Assembly (NCBI GenBank): GCA_015711795.1
Contig: JACVJC010000013.1
Location: forward strand, 1-61,540
Length of the DNA: 61,540 bases
Origin: Candidatus Geothermocultor quzhuomuensis
GTDB taxonomy: Bacteria > Actinomycetota > Aquicultoria > Geothermocultorales > Geothermocultoraceae
Reading direction: 5' to 3'
Below the pieces are notes generated by a model that saw only the letters and a list, made by a program, of their open reading frames with translations, ran no database searches and was not told where the DNA came from. Positions 8,904 through 18,425 of this stretch are shown piece after piece. Numbering within the stretch: the first letter of the stretch is position 1; each line of letters opens with the position of its first letter. The position numbers were made by a program, and so were the translations under genes.

Positions 8904-9000
8904 ATTATTTAAATATTTTAAGTTTCTCTCAAAAGATATCTGAAGTTTTAAATCATTGTAATTTTGGTTTTTATTTTGAATTTTTTCTTATTTCTATGCC

Positions 9001-10020
9001 CTATCGGCTCCCTACTCTTTGCGCTTTTCCCCTCACTCTTTGGAGATTTTCCCAATAAACCTCTTCCCAAAGGTGAACATTCTTCTCAATTGTTCTTTTC
9101 TCCGCTACCTTGCGAGCATTTTCACCAATCTCTTTTCTTAAATCTTCATCTTCAATCAACCGCTTTAAATATTTAAGCCAATCTTTGGGATTTTTAGCTA
9201 AAAATCCAGTTTTACCGTGTTCAACAGATTCAAGATAAGGCTGAACTGGAGAACCAATCATAGGAATACCTAAAATGCCATACTCAATGAATTTAAGGTC
9301 ACTTTTACACCGGTTAAATTGGTTGTCAATTAAAGGTGCTAGCCCAATATCAAAGCGGGAAAGGGTTTCTTTAGGATAGTTTTCAACTGTTGAAACTTTT
9401 AACATCCTTATTCTAGATTGACTTTTAAATGGATAACTGGGCATACCAGCTAAGTTAATTTCTACTTGCGGATAATCATCAAGGATTTGCTCAATTACTC
9501 CCCTTAAGATTTCCAAATCGGAAAAATGTTGAGCTCCTCCTGCCCAACCAACTATTACTTTTCCTGGATGCTTTTCCCTTTCAACCTGCCAAAACTTTGA
9601 TGGAAGCATGTTAGGTAAAAGATTAATGTTTTTATTTAAATGACTAATAACTTTGCCGAGATAATTTGTAGAAACAGTTACAATATCAGAAGCTTTAATG
9701 CAGTCAATCACCCCTTGACTAACCTCAGGTCTTTTCCAAAAAAGACTGCTTGGATTTTTGGGATCAAGGTGCCAAAGATTGTCATCAAGGTCATAAACGA
9801 TAAGTTTTTTTAAATCTTGTGCTTCCCTAATAAATTTAAGGGTTGAACTTTGATGTTCTCGATGAATCACAATAACATCAAAATAAGATACAATCTCAGA
9901 AGAGATAATTGATCCCATCGCTACTCCGTGGCTAAGAAGTTCACTTAAAGCAACTCCTGGTGTTTGGCAACGATACCAACGGGAAGCGGAAGTATCTTTA
10001 GTTAAATAAAAAATCTTCAT
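9001..10020 (-). CDS. GT4-type glycosyltransferase
   Basis: This 339-residue protein has no membrane segment. The C-terminal half carries the GT-B fold donor-site features: GWAGGAQHFSDLE near residue 160, DIGLAPLIDNQFNRCKSDLKFIEYGILGIPMIGS around 225-260, and a GKTGFLA loop followed by the terminal helices DEDLRKEIGENARKVAEKR. The N-terminal YxTKDTSASRWYRCQTPG stretch is like glycosyltransferases associated with exopolysaccharide and S-layer clusters. Its ATG overlaps the TGA of the NHL gene. The product should transfer a sugar from an NDP donor in the cytoplasm; the substrate cannot be deduced. Confidence 0.85.
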   Translation of the reverse strand: MKIFYLTKDTSASRWYRCQTPGVALSELLSHGVAMGSIISSEIVSYFDVIVIHREHQSSTLKFIREAQDLKKLIVYDLDDNLWHLDPKNPSSLFWKRPEVSQGVIDCIKASDIVTVSTNYLGKVISHLNKNINLLPNMLPSKFWQVEREKHPGKVIVGWAGGAQHFSDLEILRGVIEQILDDYPQVEINLAGMPSYPFKSQSRIRMLKVSTVENYPKETLSRFDIGLAPLIDNQFNRCKSDLKFIEYGILGIPMIGSPVQPYLESVEHGKTGFLAKNPKDWLKYLKRLIEDEDLRKEIGENARKVAEKRTIEKNVHLWEEVYWENLQRVRGKAQRVGSR

Positions 10021-11546
10021 TTCTTATCCTTCTTTGGAAGAGATTTGTCAATTTTAAAAATATCGGAAAAGCTTTTAAAATTCATTCTTAGCTTTTGAGC
10101 AACTTCTTTTTCATCTTCCCCTTCCAATAAAAGTAAAACCCTTGAGAGAAATCTCCTTTTTTCTGCTGCCACAAAAAGTTCTGCTTTTTCCTTTTTAATT
10201 TTAAACTTTTGAACAAACTTTTCCTTCTCTTCTTCAGAAGAAAACACAGGAAAAAGAAATTTTTTGCTGAAAAAGTCAACGAAGGTTTCATATGCTTCTT
10301 CGCTAACAAAAACTTTTTTTAGTTTCTTTTCAGCTTGATTAGTCATTCCTTCTCTAACCACTCGAGCTAAGAAGTCCCTTGAAGCAAACTTCCTTGCTTT
10401 CAGGAAGAAAAGTAAAAAGAAAACCAAAAATAAAAGCAAAAGAAAGCCAAGGGCCAAATACCATTGAAAAGGAATTTTTCCCACCGGAATAAGAATAGTC
10501 ACTGGCCAAGCCCAAACTTGAATTCGATTATTAAGGCGATCGGCAATGTAAATTCTTCTTCCATCTAAAGCTAATCCATTAGGATGTTGGAATTCCCCAT
10601 TCTCAACTCCAACTTTTCCAAATTTAAGGATGAGTTTCCCATCAGTGGTATAGACTTTGCAAACATTTTCAAGAACATCAGCAACGATAATTCTATTTTG
10701 GGCATCCACCTTAATGCCTCTTGGTAAACCACCCGTGTTAATAAAGGAGAGAAACTTTCCACGCGAGAGGTCAAATACTTGAATTCTTCGATTATTACTA
10801 TCAGAAATGAAAATCTTCTCTCTCCAAGTTGAAATTCCATTGGGGAAATAAAATCCACCTGGCATTTCATCCATTGCTTTTGCTTTAAACTTTCGCCCAA
10901 ATTGAGCTACCGTCCTCCCACGAGCATCAATAACTAAGAATTGATGCTCTTTAAAGATACTAGTTAAATAAAGGTTGTTATACTGGTCAAAAAAGAGAGC
11001 AGTTGGTCCCCAAATTGGATTTACTTCATCTCCATAACGAGCATCACCATTAGGAAGGAACTTTTTGATAAAGCGTCCGGCGGGAGAAAAGACAAAAACG
11101 CTTTTGAGCTTACGGTCAGCTACAAAAACTTCGCCTTTTAAATTAATTGCAAGGTAAATAGGCATTAGCAAAGTCTTGTCCTTTTCGATTTCTCTGAAAG
11201 AAAAAAGATATCTCCCGTAACGATCAAAGACTGCAATTCTAAAATTCCCTGAATCAGCAACATAAATATTTTGATTAAGTGGATTTACGGCTACATCAGT
11301 TGGTTCTTTTAATGAATTGTTCTTTTCTCCATAAATTGAAAAAAGAGGAACAGGCGAAGGTGCAGGAGCATTTATAGTTTGAAATTTTAAGATGGGCAAC
11401 TCTCTAACTAGCTGGTAGCGAAGAAAAGAAATTATTAAAAAAGTTAAGAGAACTAAGAAAAAGATGAGCAAAAAAACTTTCTTGATTTTTTCACGGCTTA
11501 CATAGAGATGAGCCAGCGCCGAAGTTTCTTCTTCGGTCTTCTTCAT
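10017..11546 (-). CDS. Membrane-anchored NHL beta-propeller protein
   Basis: This 509-residue protein has a short cytoplasmic N-terminus, a membrane helix at about 25-45, an NHL-repeat propeller at about 70-345 (blades such as NQNIYVADSGNFRIAVFD, KIFISDSNNRRIQVFD, RRIYIADRLNNRIQVWA), a second helix at about 355-382 and a charged helical tail of about 125 residues. The propeller would sit outside and the tail inside. NHL domains bind protein or glycan. It overlaps both neighbours by ATGA, so it is co-translated with the TPR protein and the glycosyltransferase, pointing to a scaffold or sensor role in the surface-glycan machine. Confidence 0.8.
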   Translation of the reverse strand: MKKTEEETSALAHLYVSREKIKKVFLLIFFLVLLTFLIISFLRYQLVRELPILKFQTINAPAPSPVPLFSIYGEKNNSLKEPTDVAVNPLNQNIYVADSGNFRIAVFDRYGRYLFSFREIEKDKTLLMPIYLAINLKGEVFVADRKLKSVFVFSPAGRFIKKFLPNGDARYGDEVNPIWGPTALFFDQYNNLYLTSIFKEHQFLVIDARGRTVAQFGRKFKAKAMDEMPGGFYFPNGISTWREKIFISDSNNRRIQVFDLSRGKFLSFINTGGLPRGIKVDAQNRIIVADVLENVCKVYTTDGKLILKFGKVGVENGEFQHPNGLALDGRRIYIADRLNNRIQVWAWPVTILIPVGKIPFQWYLALGFLLLLFLVFFLLFFLKARKFASRDFLARVVREGMTNQAEKKLKKVFVSEEAYETFVDFFSKKFLFPVFSSEEEKEKFVQKFKIKKEKAELFVAAEKRRFLSRVLLLLEGEDEKEVAQKLRMNFKSFSDIFKIDKSLPKKDKK

Positions 11547-12316
11547 TGACTCAATCTTTCCTTTACTCTTTTTAAACCTTCTTTAGCAAGTTTAAAACCT
11601 TTATCTAGAGATAATGCTTTCTCATAATCTTTCATTGCCTCAAAGTATCTTTCCTTCTTTTCCAAGGTAAGACCCCGATAATAATAAGCTAAAGAATAGG
11701 CAGGGTCAAACTTTAAAGAAGTTTCAATATTTTTTAATGCTTCATTATAGTTTTTTTTGCCTAAATGAGCTCGACCTATGTAAAGATAAGTATCAGCACT
11801 AGAAGGATTGGTGAGTAAAGATTCTTTCAGTCTCTCAATTGCCTCATCGTACCTTTTCAGCTCAAGAAAAATTGCCCCAGAAAGAAAGCGAGCTTTTTCT
11901 AAGGCAATGTTTGATTGAGCTTCTTTTTGGGCTTCGGCATAAGCAATTTCTTTATTGCACCACTTTAAAGCTTCTTTGAAGTCACCTTTGTAAAAATTAG
12001 CATAAGCTAAATAAACCAAAGCCAGTGAATTTTTAGGGTCTACTTCGATAACTTTCTTAAACTCCCTTATAGATTGATTGAACTGACGGCGCTCCAAATA
12101 AAAAAGACCCTTTCTAATTATATCATTGGGGTCAGTTAGCTTTCCTTCATATTCCTCCTCTTCAGGAGGGATTAACTTTCTACTAGGCTGATTTAAGATA
12201 GTATAGCGGTCATAAAGATAATAGCTTAAAAAGAAAAGTGAAAAAACTAAGGTTAAAATACCCACTAGCTTAACAGAACGGTCTAGAAATGTTCCCCTCA
12301 AAAACCAGCGCATCAC
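11543..12316 (-). CDS. Membrane-anchored TPR protein
   Basis: This 257-residue protein has one membrane helix (residues 16-34) and about five TPR units from residue 65 to the end, for example FKKVIEVDPKNSLALVYLAYANFYKG and LLTNPSSADTYLYIGRAHLGKKNYNEALK. It is the first gene of the surface-polysaccharide operon and overlaps the NHL gene by 4 bp. TPRs in such operons usually organise protein assemblies. No catalytic motif is present. Confidence 0.8.
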   Translation of the reverse strand: MMRWFLRGTFLDRSVKLVGILTLVFSLFFLSYYLYDRYTILNQPSRKLIPPEEEEYEGKLTDPNDIIRKGLFYLERRQFNQSIREFKKVIEVDPKNSLALVYLAYANFYKGDFKEALKWCNKEIAYAEAQKEAQSNIALEKARFLSGAIFLELKRYDEAIERLKESLLTNPSSADTYLYIGRAHLGKKNYNEALKNIETSLKFDPAYSLAYYYRGLTLEKKERYFEAMKDYEKALSLDKGFKLAKEGLKRVKERLSQ

Positions 12317-12841
12317 TTTTCTCCTCGCTCCTTTTTATCCTTAAAGGATAATTTATATAAGTCCTCTCGATAAGACCTTTATCTAGATTTCTTAAACTTG
12401 AAATCTCAACTACGAAACAGGAGAAGAAATCACGGCCCCAAAATTTCAAATCTTTTATTGGAAACTTTTATTGGAAAAATTGAAATTAAAAATTAGAATT
12501 TGTTCCCCTTCCTGCAGGCAGAAATTTCGGTATTTGAATTTTTCTTCAATTTACTTCTGGAATCTACTACTTATACCTTTCCATCTTTATAGATACACAA
12601 ACGCTTTATACCTTACCTTGTATATCTTTTAAATTAGGGTAATCCTAAGAGAGATTAAAGAGATTGTCAAGCTTAATTGCGAAATAGCTTATTAGCTTGT
12701 TCATTGGGTTAAAATTCATTAAAAAGACTTAAAATTCTCTTCAAGAATTTGTTTCTTAATTATAAATATTTTTTATCTCTTTTTTAGTTTTTTTTTATCT
12801 GGTATCATTCCAATAGTAAACCAGGAAAAGGAAGATAAACA
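12317..12841. other. Divergent intergenic region
   Basis: The region separates the polysaccharide operon (minus) from the selenium operon (plus) and should hold both promoters, but I see no convincing -35/-10 pair. AAGGAAG lies 7 nt before the ATG at 12842. A dispersed repeat occupies about 12431-12545. Confidence 0.5.
12431..12545 (-). repeat. Dispersed AT-rich intergenic repeat, copy 1 (inverted)
   Basis: CCAAAATTTCAAATCTTTT followed by ATTGGAAA matches the reverse complement of the elements at 25240-25315 and 29315-29411. The match is imperfect, so this is an aged copy. Confidence 0.4.
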
Positions 12842-13987
12842 ATGATTTATTTTGACAATGCTGCAACTTCATACCCTAAGCCCCCTCAGATGCTCAAGGG
12901 AATGAAATTTTTTATCGAGAAGATAGGCTCAAACCCTGGTCGTTCTGGACACCGCCTTTCTTTAGCAGGTGGTCGAATTATCAACCAAACTCGGGAAAAT
13001 TTAGCCCAATTATTCAATATCAGTGACCCATTAAAAATAGCTTTTACTCACAATGCTACTCATGCACTTAACTTTGCTCTCTCAGGAATCCTTGAACCTG
13101 GTGACCATGTAATTACCTCCAACATAGAACATAACTCCATTGCCCGTCCTTTAAGATACTTAACAGAAAGAGGTATAGAGTTTAGTCAAGTTAAAGTTGA
13201 TGAGAAAACCTCTCAATTAAATCCTGAAGATATTAAGAAAAAATTTAAAAAAAATACCAAGATGATTGCTCTTATTCATGGTTCCAATGTTACAGGCATT
13301 ATTTTCCCCATTAGAGAAATTGGCAAGATAGCTCGGGAAAATGGCGTTTACTTTCTAGTTGATGCTTCTCAAACGGCTGGAGCTTATCCAATCGATGTTG
13401 AGGAAGATAAAATTGACCTTCTTGCTTTCACTGGCCATAAGGCTCTTCTTGGCCCCCAAGGAACAGGTGGTCTTTATGTCCGTCCAGGCATAAGTCTTAA
13501 GCCAATAATTTTTGGAGGAACTGGGAGTCACTCTGAAGAAGATAGACAACCCCTTTTCATGCCTGATGTCTTGGAATCAGGTACAGCTAACACTGTTGGC
13601 TTAGCTGGCTTAAAAGAAAGTGTAAAGTTTATTTTAAAAACTGGAGTTGAGAAGATTAGAAATCACGAGAAAAAGTTAACTCAAAGATTAATCGATGGAT
13701 TAAAAGAGATAAAAGAAGTCATCCTTTATGGGAGTGATAATCTGGAAGAACATCTTCCTGTTGTTTCTTTTAATATTAAAGGATTTTCTCCCTCTGAAGT
13801 CGGGGAAATACTTGATAAAAAATATCAAATTTATGTGAGAGTAGGTCTACATTGCGCTCCTTGGGCACACCAAGCAATAGGAACTTATCCTGAAGGAACC
13901 GTCCGATTTAGCCTTGGTTATTATAATACGGCAAAAGAAGTTGACTTTGCCTTAACTGCTATTGAAAAAATTGCAGGAAAAAGCTAA
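12842..13987 (+). CDS. Cysteine desulfurase/selenocysteine lyase family PLP enzyme
   Basis: This 381-residue class V aminotransferase-fold enzyme has the PLP lysine in FTGHKALLGPQGTGG (near residue 200), the substrate-binding histidines in SNIEHNSIARPL, and the catalytic cysteine in VGLHCAPWAHQAIGT (near 337). It matches the subfamily, often annotated as a cysteine desulfurase, that travels with selenium genes. It would release sulfur or selenium from cysteine or selenocysteine as an enzyme-bound persulfide or perselenide. The next gene is a DUF3343 putative carrier and the convergent genes are yedF and yedE, which supports selenium trafficking rather than general Fe-S assembly. No suf or isc genes are near. 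Confidence 0.85.
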   Translation: MIYFDNAATSYPKPPQMLKGMKFFIEKIGSNPGRSGHRLSLAGGRIINQTRENLAQLFNISDPLKIAFTHNATHALNFALSGILEPGDHVITSNIEHNSIARPLRYLTERGIEFSQVKVDEKTSQLNPEDIKKKFKKNTKMIALIHGSNVTGIIFPIREIGKIARENGVYFLVDASQTAGAYPIDVEEDKIDLLAFTGHKALLGPQGTGGLYVRPGISLKPIIFGGTGSHSEEDRQPLFMPDVLESGTANTVGLAGLKESVKFILKTGVEKIRNHEKKLTQRLIDGLKEIKEVILYGSDNLEEHLPVVSFNIKGFSPSEVGEILDKKYQIYVRVGLHCAPWAHQAIGTYPEGTVRFSLGYYNTAKEVDFALTAIEKIAGKS

Positions 13988-14049
13988 CAGGTAATTTGCT
14001 AGCTGCTATCTCTTTAAGAGTTTATAGAACCTAAGGGAAAGGTAAGGAA

Positions 14050-14280
14050 ATGGAAGATTATAAGGTTGTTACTTTTTATTCAACTAGCCATGCTTTAAGA
14101 GCAGAAAAAATTCTTAAGCAAGCCGCTATAAAATTTTGGGCAATCCCCACTCCCCGCTATCTCTCCTCAAACTGCGGAATCGCCTTCAAGTTTGCAGCGA
14201 CAGATGCCGAAAGGGTGGGAGAAAACTTAAAACAAGCCAAAGTTGAATACGAAGGCATCTATCCTCTTGAGAAGGAGTAA
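14050..14280 (+). CDS. DUF3343 small putative Se/S carrier protein
   Basis: This 76-residue protein has a compact alpha/beta pattern and a single conserved cysteine in YLSSNCGIAFKF (near residue 41), the hallmark of DUF3343. The family is found with YedF, YedE and SelD and is proposed to hand over sulfur or selenium on its cysteine. It lies 62 bp after the PLP enzyme with AAGGAA before the ATG, so the two are probably co-transcribed. The chemistry is inference from context. Confidence 0.8.
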   Translation: MEDYKVVTFYSTSHALRAEKILKQAAIKFWAIPTPRYLSSNCGIAFKFAATDAERVGENLKQAKVEYEGIYPLEKE

Positions 14281-14342
14281 AAAAATTTTTATTTTCTAGC
14301 TCATGCAGCCTCACTCTTTACTTTAGTAACTTCAGTCAATTA

Positions 14343-14957
14343 TTAGCTCCAAGCCAAAATTTTCTTAGCAGTGAGAAGTGTATTAAGAATCTCATAAGCA
14401 TTGGATACTTTGCCCGCTCTCAACTTATCAGTTAACTGAAAATAATTGAGGCAAGTACCACAAGCTAAAAGCTTAGCCCCTTTGCTAACAATTGTCTGGA
14501 AAGCTTCCAGAACATCAGACCCCTCACAAGCTAATCCTACTCCAGAGTTAATTAAAACTATTTTTTCTGGCAAGCTTTCATTTTCCGAAAGAGTGTTTAA
14601 AAGCACTTTCATCAGCATCCTGCCTAATTCCTCGCTTCCTCGACCTAAGGAATCAGTTGAGATTAAAAGAACTTCCCCTTTTAGCAGTTTCCAGCTCCCA
14701 GCCTCGCAGGTTGTCTCAGCTTCCAAAGGCTTTTCAGTTGAACCCTCACCTTCTTTTTTTAGCAAAACTTTAAAATCTCCCCTTACTTCTTCAATTTTTA
14801 CTTGATAACCTGCTTTTTCCCCAAAGCGAGCTACATTTTCAGCCGAACCGCGGTTGTCAACCATAACAACTATTTCTTTCTCCCCATCCTCAACCACTCT
14901 TTTAGTTAGTAAAACTGGCTGAGGGCAAGGATAACCTCTCGCATCCACTTCTTTCAT
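14343..14957 (-). CDS. yedF: Selenium metabolism protein YedF
   Basis: This 204-residue fusion has an N-terminal TusA/SirA-like domain (residues 1-70, VDARGYPCPQPVLLTKR with the CPxP cysteine near 11) and a C-terminal DsrE-like domain (about 95-200, VLINSGVGLACEGSDVLEAF and LLACGTCLNYFQLTDKL). This order and length are those of YedF. The cysteines would carry sulfane sulfur or selenium. It follows yedE by 21 bp on the minus strand, so the two form one operon. It converges on the plus-strand PLP enzyme/DUF3343 pair. Confidence 0.9.
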   Translation of the reverse strand: MKEVDARGYPCPQPVLLTKRVVEDGEKEIVVMVDNRGSAENVARFGEKAGYQVKIEEVRGDFKVLLKKEGEGSTEKPLEAETTCEAGSWKLLKGEVLLISTDSLGRGSEELGRMLMKVLLNTLSENESLPEKIVLINSGVGLACEGSDVLEAFQTIVSKGAKLLACGTCLNYFQLTDKLRAGKVSNAYEILNTLLTAKKILAWS

Positions 14958-14978
14958 CTTTTAAATCACCACCAAAAG

Positions 14979-16079
14979 TTATTTTTCTTTCACTAAATTG
15001 AAGTAGCCAACTACTAAGGAAAAGATTATGCCAGCAATTACCGCTACTTTCCCATAGATTAAAACACCAGTTGGCCCAAGAGCAGGTGGAGTGGGAGGCG
15101 GAAAGCCAACCAGCATAAAATTATGAGCTACCCCTGCTCCAACAACGTAACCAAGAACAGTTAAAGCAGAATCCCCACTTCCCTGAGCTGCCAAAACAAG
15201 CTGGCGCAATGGACAGCCTCCAAGCAAAACAGCATTTAAGCCAACTAGACTCATTCCTAAGAAGTTCCACAGGTGAACAGTATGGGCAATTGGTTGATTG
15301 ACAAAGCCTATCCTAAAAAAGCCAAAAAGTAAATCTCCACCCAAGACTGTGAAAAAAATAGCGATAAAACCAAGAAGAAGATAAAATTCACGGAAGAGAA
15401 TTAAGTCGCGAATCCCTCCAGCAAAGCAAAGGCGGGTTCGCTGAGCTAAAAAACCAACCACCAACCCAGCGGCCAAACCTATTAAGGGAAAGACATGCTT
15501 CGACCCAGGACCTTCAGTAGAAAAGAAAATTGGCCCCCCCGCTTTAGGATTGAAAACTGGTTTTAAAAAAAGTAAAAGAAGCAAAACTAGTATAATCAAG
15601 GGAAAAATGAAAGATTCCAGATAAGAAGCTTTCTTTGCTTGACCTAAATCAAAATTAGACTTTAAAAAGAGAGTGCCCACGGTAATACCGACAATAAAAC
15701 CAAAAAGAGCAACCAAGGCATTGAGGTCACCTCCGGCTAACCTAAGAGTCATTCTTAAAGGACAACCAAGAAAGACTAAGGCACCTATCATTGAAGTCAT
15801 TCCCAGAAAAAAACGAATAGTAGGTGAAGAGCCTGAAGTTGGCTTAAATTCCTTAAAGATAAAGGCAGCAATTAAAGCACCAAAAACTATCCCAATTATT
15901 TCTGGACGAAGATACTGAACCAGCGCTGCTCGATGTAAGCCAATGGCACCGGCAATGTCTCTTTCAAAACAAGCAATACAAAGACCCATATTAGGTGGGT
16001 TCCCAGTCAACATTAAATAAACAGCAATTGCTCCAATGACTACTCCAGCCAAAATGATTAAAAAATAATCTTTTTTCAT
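14979..16079 (-). CDS. yedE: YedE-family selenium-associated membrane transporter
   Basis: This 366-residue protein has about nine membrane helices and paired YeeE/YedE repeats. The signature half-motifs are visible: GCPLRMTLRLAGGDLNA (about residues 105-121), RTRLCFAGGIRDL (about 210-222) and GGCPLRQLVLAAQGSGDSA. An extra conserved segment, LCIACFERDIAGAIGLHRA, lies near 33-51. This is the subfamily linked to selenium metabolism, thought to import selenium- or sulfur-containing compounds. AGGAGGTAAAG directly precedes the ATG. It leads the yedE-yedF operon. Confidence 0.88.
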   Translation of the reverse strand: MKKDYFLIILAGVVIGAIAVYLMLTGNPPNMGLCIACFERDIAGAIGLHRAALVQYLRPEIIGIVFGALIAAFIFKEFKPTSGSSPTIRFFLGMTSMIGALVFLGCPLRMTLRLAGGDLNALVALFGFIVGITVGTLFLKSNFDLGQAKKASYLESFIFPLIILVLLLLLFLKPVFNPKAGGPIFFSTEGPGSKHVFPLIGLAAGLVVGFLAQRTRLCFAGGIRDLILFREFYLLLGFIAIFFTVLGGDLLFGFFRIGFVNQPIAHTVHLWNFLGMSLVGLNAVLLGGCPLRQLVLAAQGSGDSALTVLGYVVGAGVAHNFMLVGFPPPTPPALGPTGVLIYGKVAVIAGIIFSLVVGYFNLVKEK

Positions 16080-16348
16080 CTTTACCTCCTATAATTCTTA
16101 AAAATCTGAAATTTTACCCTGCTCAACTTGTAACTTAATTTGTAATTAGGTCACTTCTTTCTACTCAATCACCCCCTCTGAGTTTTTAGCTTCAAACCTA
16201 AGCTCACTAGGGACTTACCCTTAAAGTTCTTGAGCTAACCAATTCTCCACCACACCTCAAATAAGTATGCAATAATTAGAAAACTTATAGTTATGGTAGC
16301 AAAAGGATAAATTATATTTCAAATAAAAATTTCTTATAATAGAGGAAT

Positions 16349-17428
16349 CTAAATGATTAGAATTTTTGAAGGAGTGCCCTCGATGACTTCGCCTACTATT
16401 GCTGATATTGGGGTCTTGTTCTTTTTGAGGTTTTCTAAAAGCTCATCAAGGTGATGAGGGGAAACAGCAATTAATAGGCCACCTGAAGTTTGAGGGTCAA
16501 AAAGGAGGTCAAGAAGGGAAGAGTTAATCGAAGAGGGAAAAGATAACTTCCCCTCTAAAAATTTTTTATTTTCCTGTAATCCAGCCGGCATCATGCCAAT
16601 ATCCGCAAATTCAACAGCTCTTTCCCAAATTGGCACTTTGTTTATCTCAATCTTTGCTGAAACACCGCTGGATGAAATCATTTCGTATAAATGACCGAGC
16701 AAACCAAAACCAGTAACATCAGTACATGCTCTAACTTCAGCTTTTTTGGCAGCGTCTTTTGCTCCTTTGTTTAAAGTGACAACAGTCTTTATAACTTCTC
16801 CCAAATCATCTTCTGAAATGGCTCCTCCTTTTAAAGCAGTTGCTAAAATACCAATGCCAATTGGCTTGGTTAAGACCAATATATCCCCTGGACGAGCTTC
16901 TGATATTGTCATAATTTCAGAAGGATGAGCTATCCCAGTCACGGCCAAACCGTATTTTGGTTCGTTATCATCGACCGTATGCCCACCAATAATGATCGCT
17001 CCAGCTTCTTCAACTTTATTCCTTCCTCCTTCAAGAATTTTCCTTAAAACATCAATCCCAATTTGGCAAGGAAAGGCAACAACATTTAAAGCTATCAGTG
17101 GATCAGCTCCCATAGCATAAATATCAGATAAGGCATTAGCTGCTGCTACCTGCCCAAACATATAAGGGTCATCAACAATGGGAGTGAAAAAGTCAACTGT
17201 TTGAACCAAAACTAAGTCTTCCCTAAGTTGATAAACAGCAGCATCGTCTTTTGTTTCTAAACCTACCAAGAGCTCTTCTGCCTTTTCAAAAGGAAATCCG
17301 TTTAAAACTTTATATAAGTCCGACGGACTTATCTTAGAAGCTCAGCCAGCCTTTTTAACTAACTTGGTTAATTTGACCTTGCGGTTCACTATTGTGCTTT
17401 TCTTTGAAAATAAATCTTTCCAGTCCAT
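16349..17428 (-). CDS. selD: Selenophosphate synthase with in-frame UGA (selenoprotein)
   Basis: The visible open frame begins at Met 17269, but the same frame continues upstream through a TGA (17344-17342) to ATG 17428. The added N-terminus reads KLTKLVKKAG-U-ASKISPSDLYKVL, matching the SelD active-site region where the residue is Cys or Sec. With read-through the protein has 359 residues, near the usual SelD length, with Sec at residue 29. A hairpin 9 nt after the UGA is a candidate SECIS. The rest has AIRS-fold motifs (DIYAMGADPLIALNVVAFP, DVTGFGLLGHLYEM, LFDPQTSGGLL). The enzyme makes selenophosphate from selenide and ATP. The start is uncertain because no clear ribosome site is seen; a GTG 39 nt downstream is the alternative. 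Confidence 0.92.
17314..17344 (-). promoter_or_regulatory. UGA selenocysteine codon and candidate bacterial SECIS hairpin in selD
   Basis: The UGA is 17344-17342. After 9 nt, ATAAGTCC-GTC-GGACTTAT (17332-17314 on the minus strand) gives a perfect 8-bp stem with a 3-nt GUC loop. Position and size fit a bacterial SECIS recognised by SelB. The hairpin lies inside the coding sequence and encodes ISPSDL. Confidence 0.75.
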
Positions 17429-17519
17429 TTTTTCAATAAGGGTTTTAAAATCTTTAATTTTATTTTATAGTATAAACAAAAAAATTTTATTAAAACAAGT
17501 CAAAAAAGGAGAAAAGAAA

Positions 17520-18407
17520 ATGAATCTAAGCTATTTTAAAACCTTTGTCAGCGTCGTTGAGAAGAAAAGCTTTTCTCAAGCGGCTAAAGATTTGAATTTA
17601 ACTCAACCAGCTGTGAGTTTTCAAATTCAAGCTCTTGAGAAAACTTACCAAGAAACTTTTATTAATCGAATTGGTCCTAAAATTAAGTTAACTGAAGCTG
17701 GCAAAATTTTTCTTGCTCATGCCAAAAAGATTCTGGAAGCTGAACAAAGATTAAAAGACGAACTCAACAAACTAGAAGGGAAAGTAACTGGCACCTTAAC
17801 AATTGGTGCTAGTAATATCCCTGGTGAATACATTCTCCCTCGTCTCCTTGGAAGGTTTAAACAGCTTCATCCCCAGTTAAAAGTAGAACTTGAGGTCAGT
17901 GATACCTCAGAAATCGTTGAAAAACTTAACCAACACCTATTGGATATTGGATTCATTGGAAGCATTCCCGAAAAAAGCAACTTAAAGATTGAAAAATTCT
18001 ATACCGATGAACTAGTTTTAATCTTTCCCCCAACTCACCACTTTGCTCAGGCTAAAAAGATAGCTTTAAAAGATATTCTTAAGGAACCTTTCATCATTAG
18101 AGAAGAAGGCTCAGGGACAAGAAAAAACTTTGAAAAGGGACTTAAGGAAAAAGGGAAATCACTTAAGGATTTAAACATAGTGATGGAACTAGGAAGTACT
18201 CAAGCAACAATATCAGCTGTCCAAGCTGGTCTAGGCATTTCAGTTATCTCCAAATTAGCTTTATCCAACCTTGGAAAAGTTCTTAAATCATCTCGCATCT
18301 CAGACTTAAATTTAAAAAGAGACCTTTACCTAGCTTATAACGAAAAGGAGGCCCTATCCTACTCTCAAAAAGAGTTTATTCGCTTTGCTTTAAAAGAAAG
18401 AGTTTGA
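17520..18407 (+). CDS. LysR-family regulator linked to selenium metabolism
   Basis: The ATG at 17520 is preceded by AAAAAAGGAGAAAAGAAA, so I choose it over the longer upstream frame; the product has 295 residues. Residues 1-60 form the LysR winged helix (SYFKTFVSVVEKKSFSQAAKDLNLTQPAVSFQIQALEK). Residues about 90-290 are the periplasmic-binding-protein-like effector domain (GTLTIGASNIPGEYILPRLLGRFK; AVQAGLGISVISKLA). It is divergent from selD with 91 bp between starts, the typical layout of a LysR regulator and its target, and it resembles the LysR group found next to selD/yedF. Effector unknown. Confidence 0.85.
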   Translation: MNLSYFKTFVSVVEKKSFSQAAKDLNLTQPAVSFQIQALEKTYQETFINRIGPKIKLTEAGKIFLAHAKKILEAEQRLKDELNKLEGKVTGTLTIGASNIPGEYILPRLLGRFKQLHPQLKVELEVSDTSEIVEKLNQHLLDIGFIGSIPEKSNLKIEKFYTDELVLIFPPTHHFAQAKKIALKDILKEPFIIREEGSGTRKNFEKGLKEKGKSLKDLNIVMELGSTQATISAVQAGLGISVISKLALSNLGKVLKSSRISDLNLKRDLYLAYNEKEALSYSQKEFIRFALKERV

Positions 18408-18425
18408 GGTTTAATGAAAATTCTT

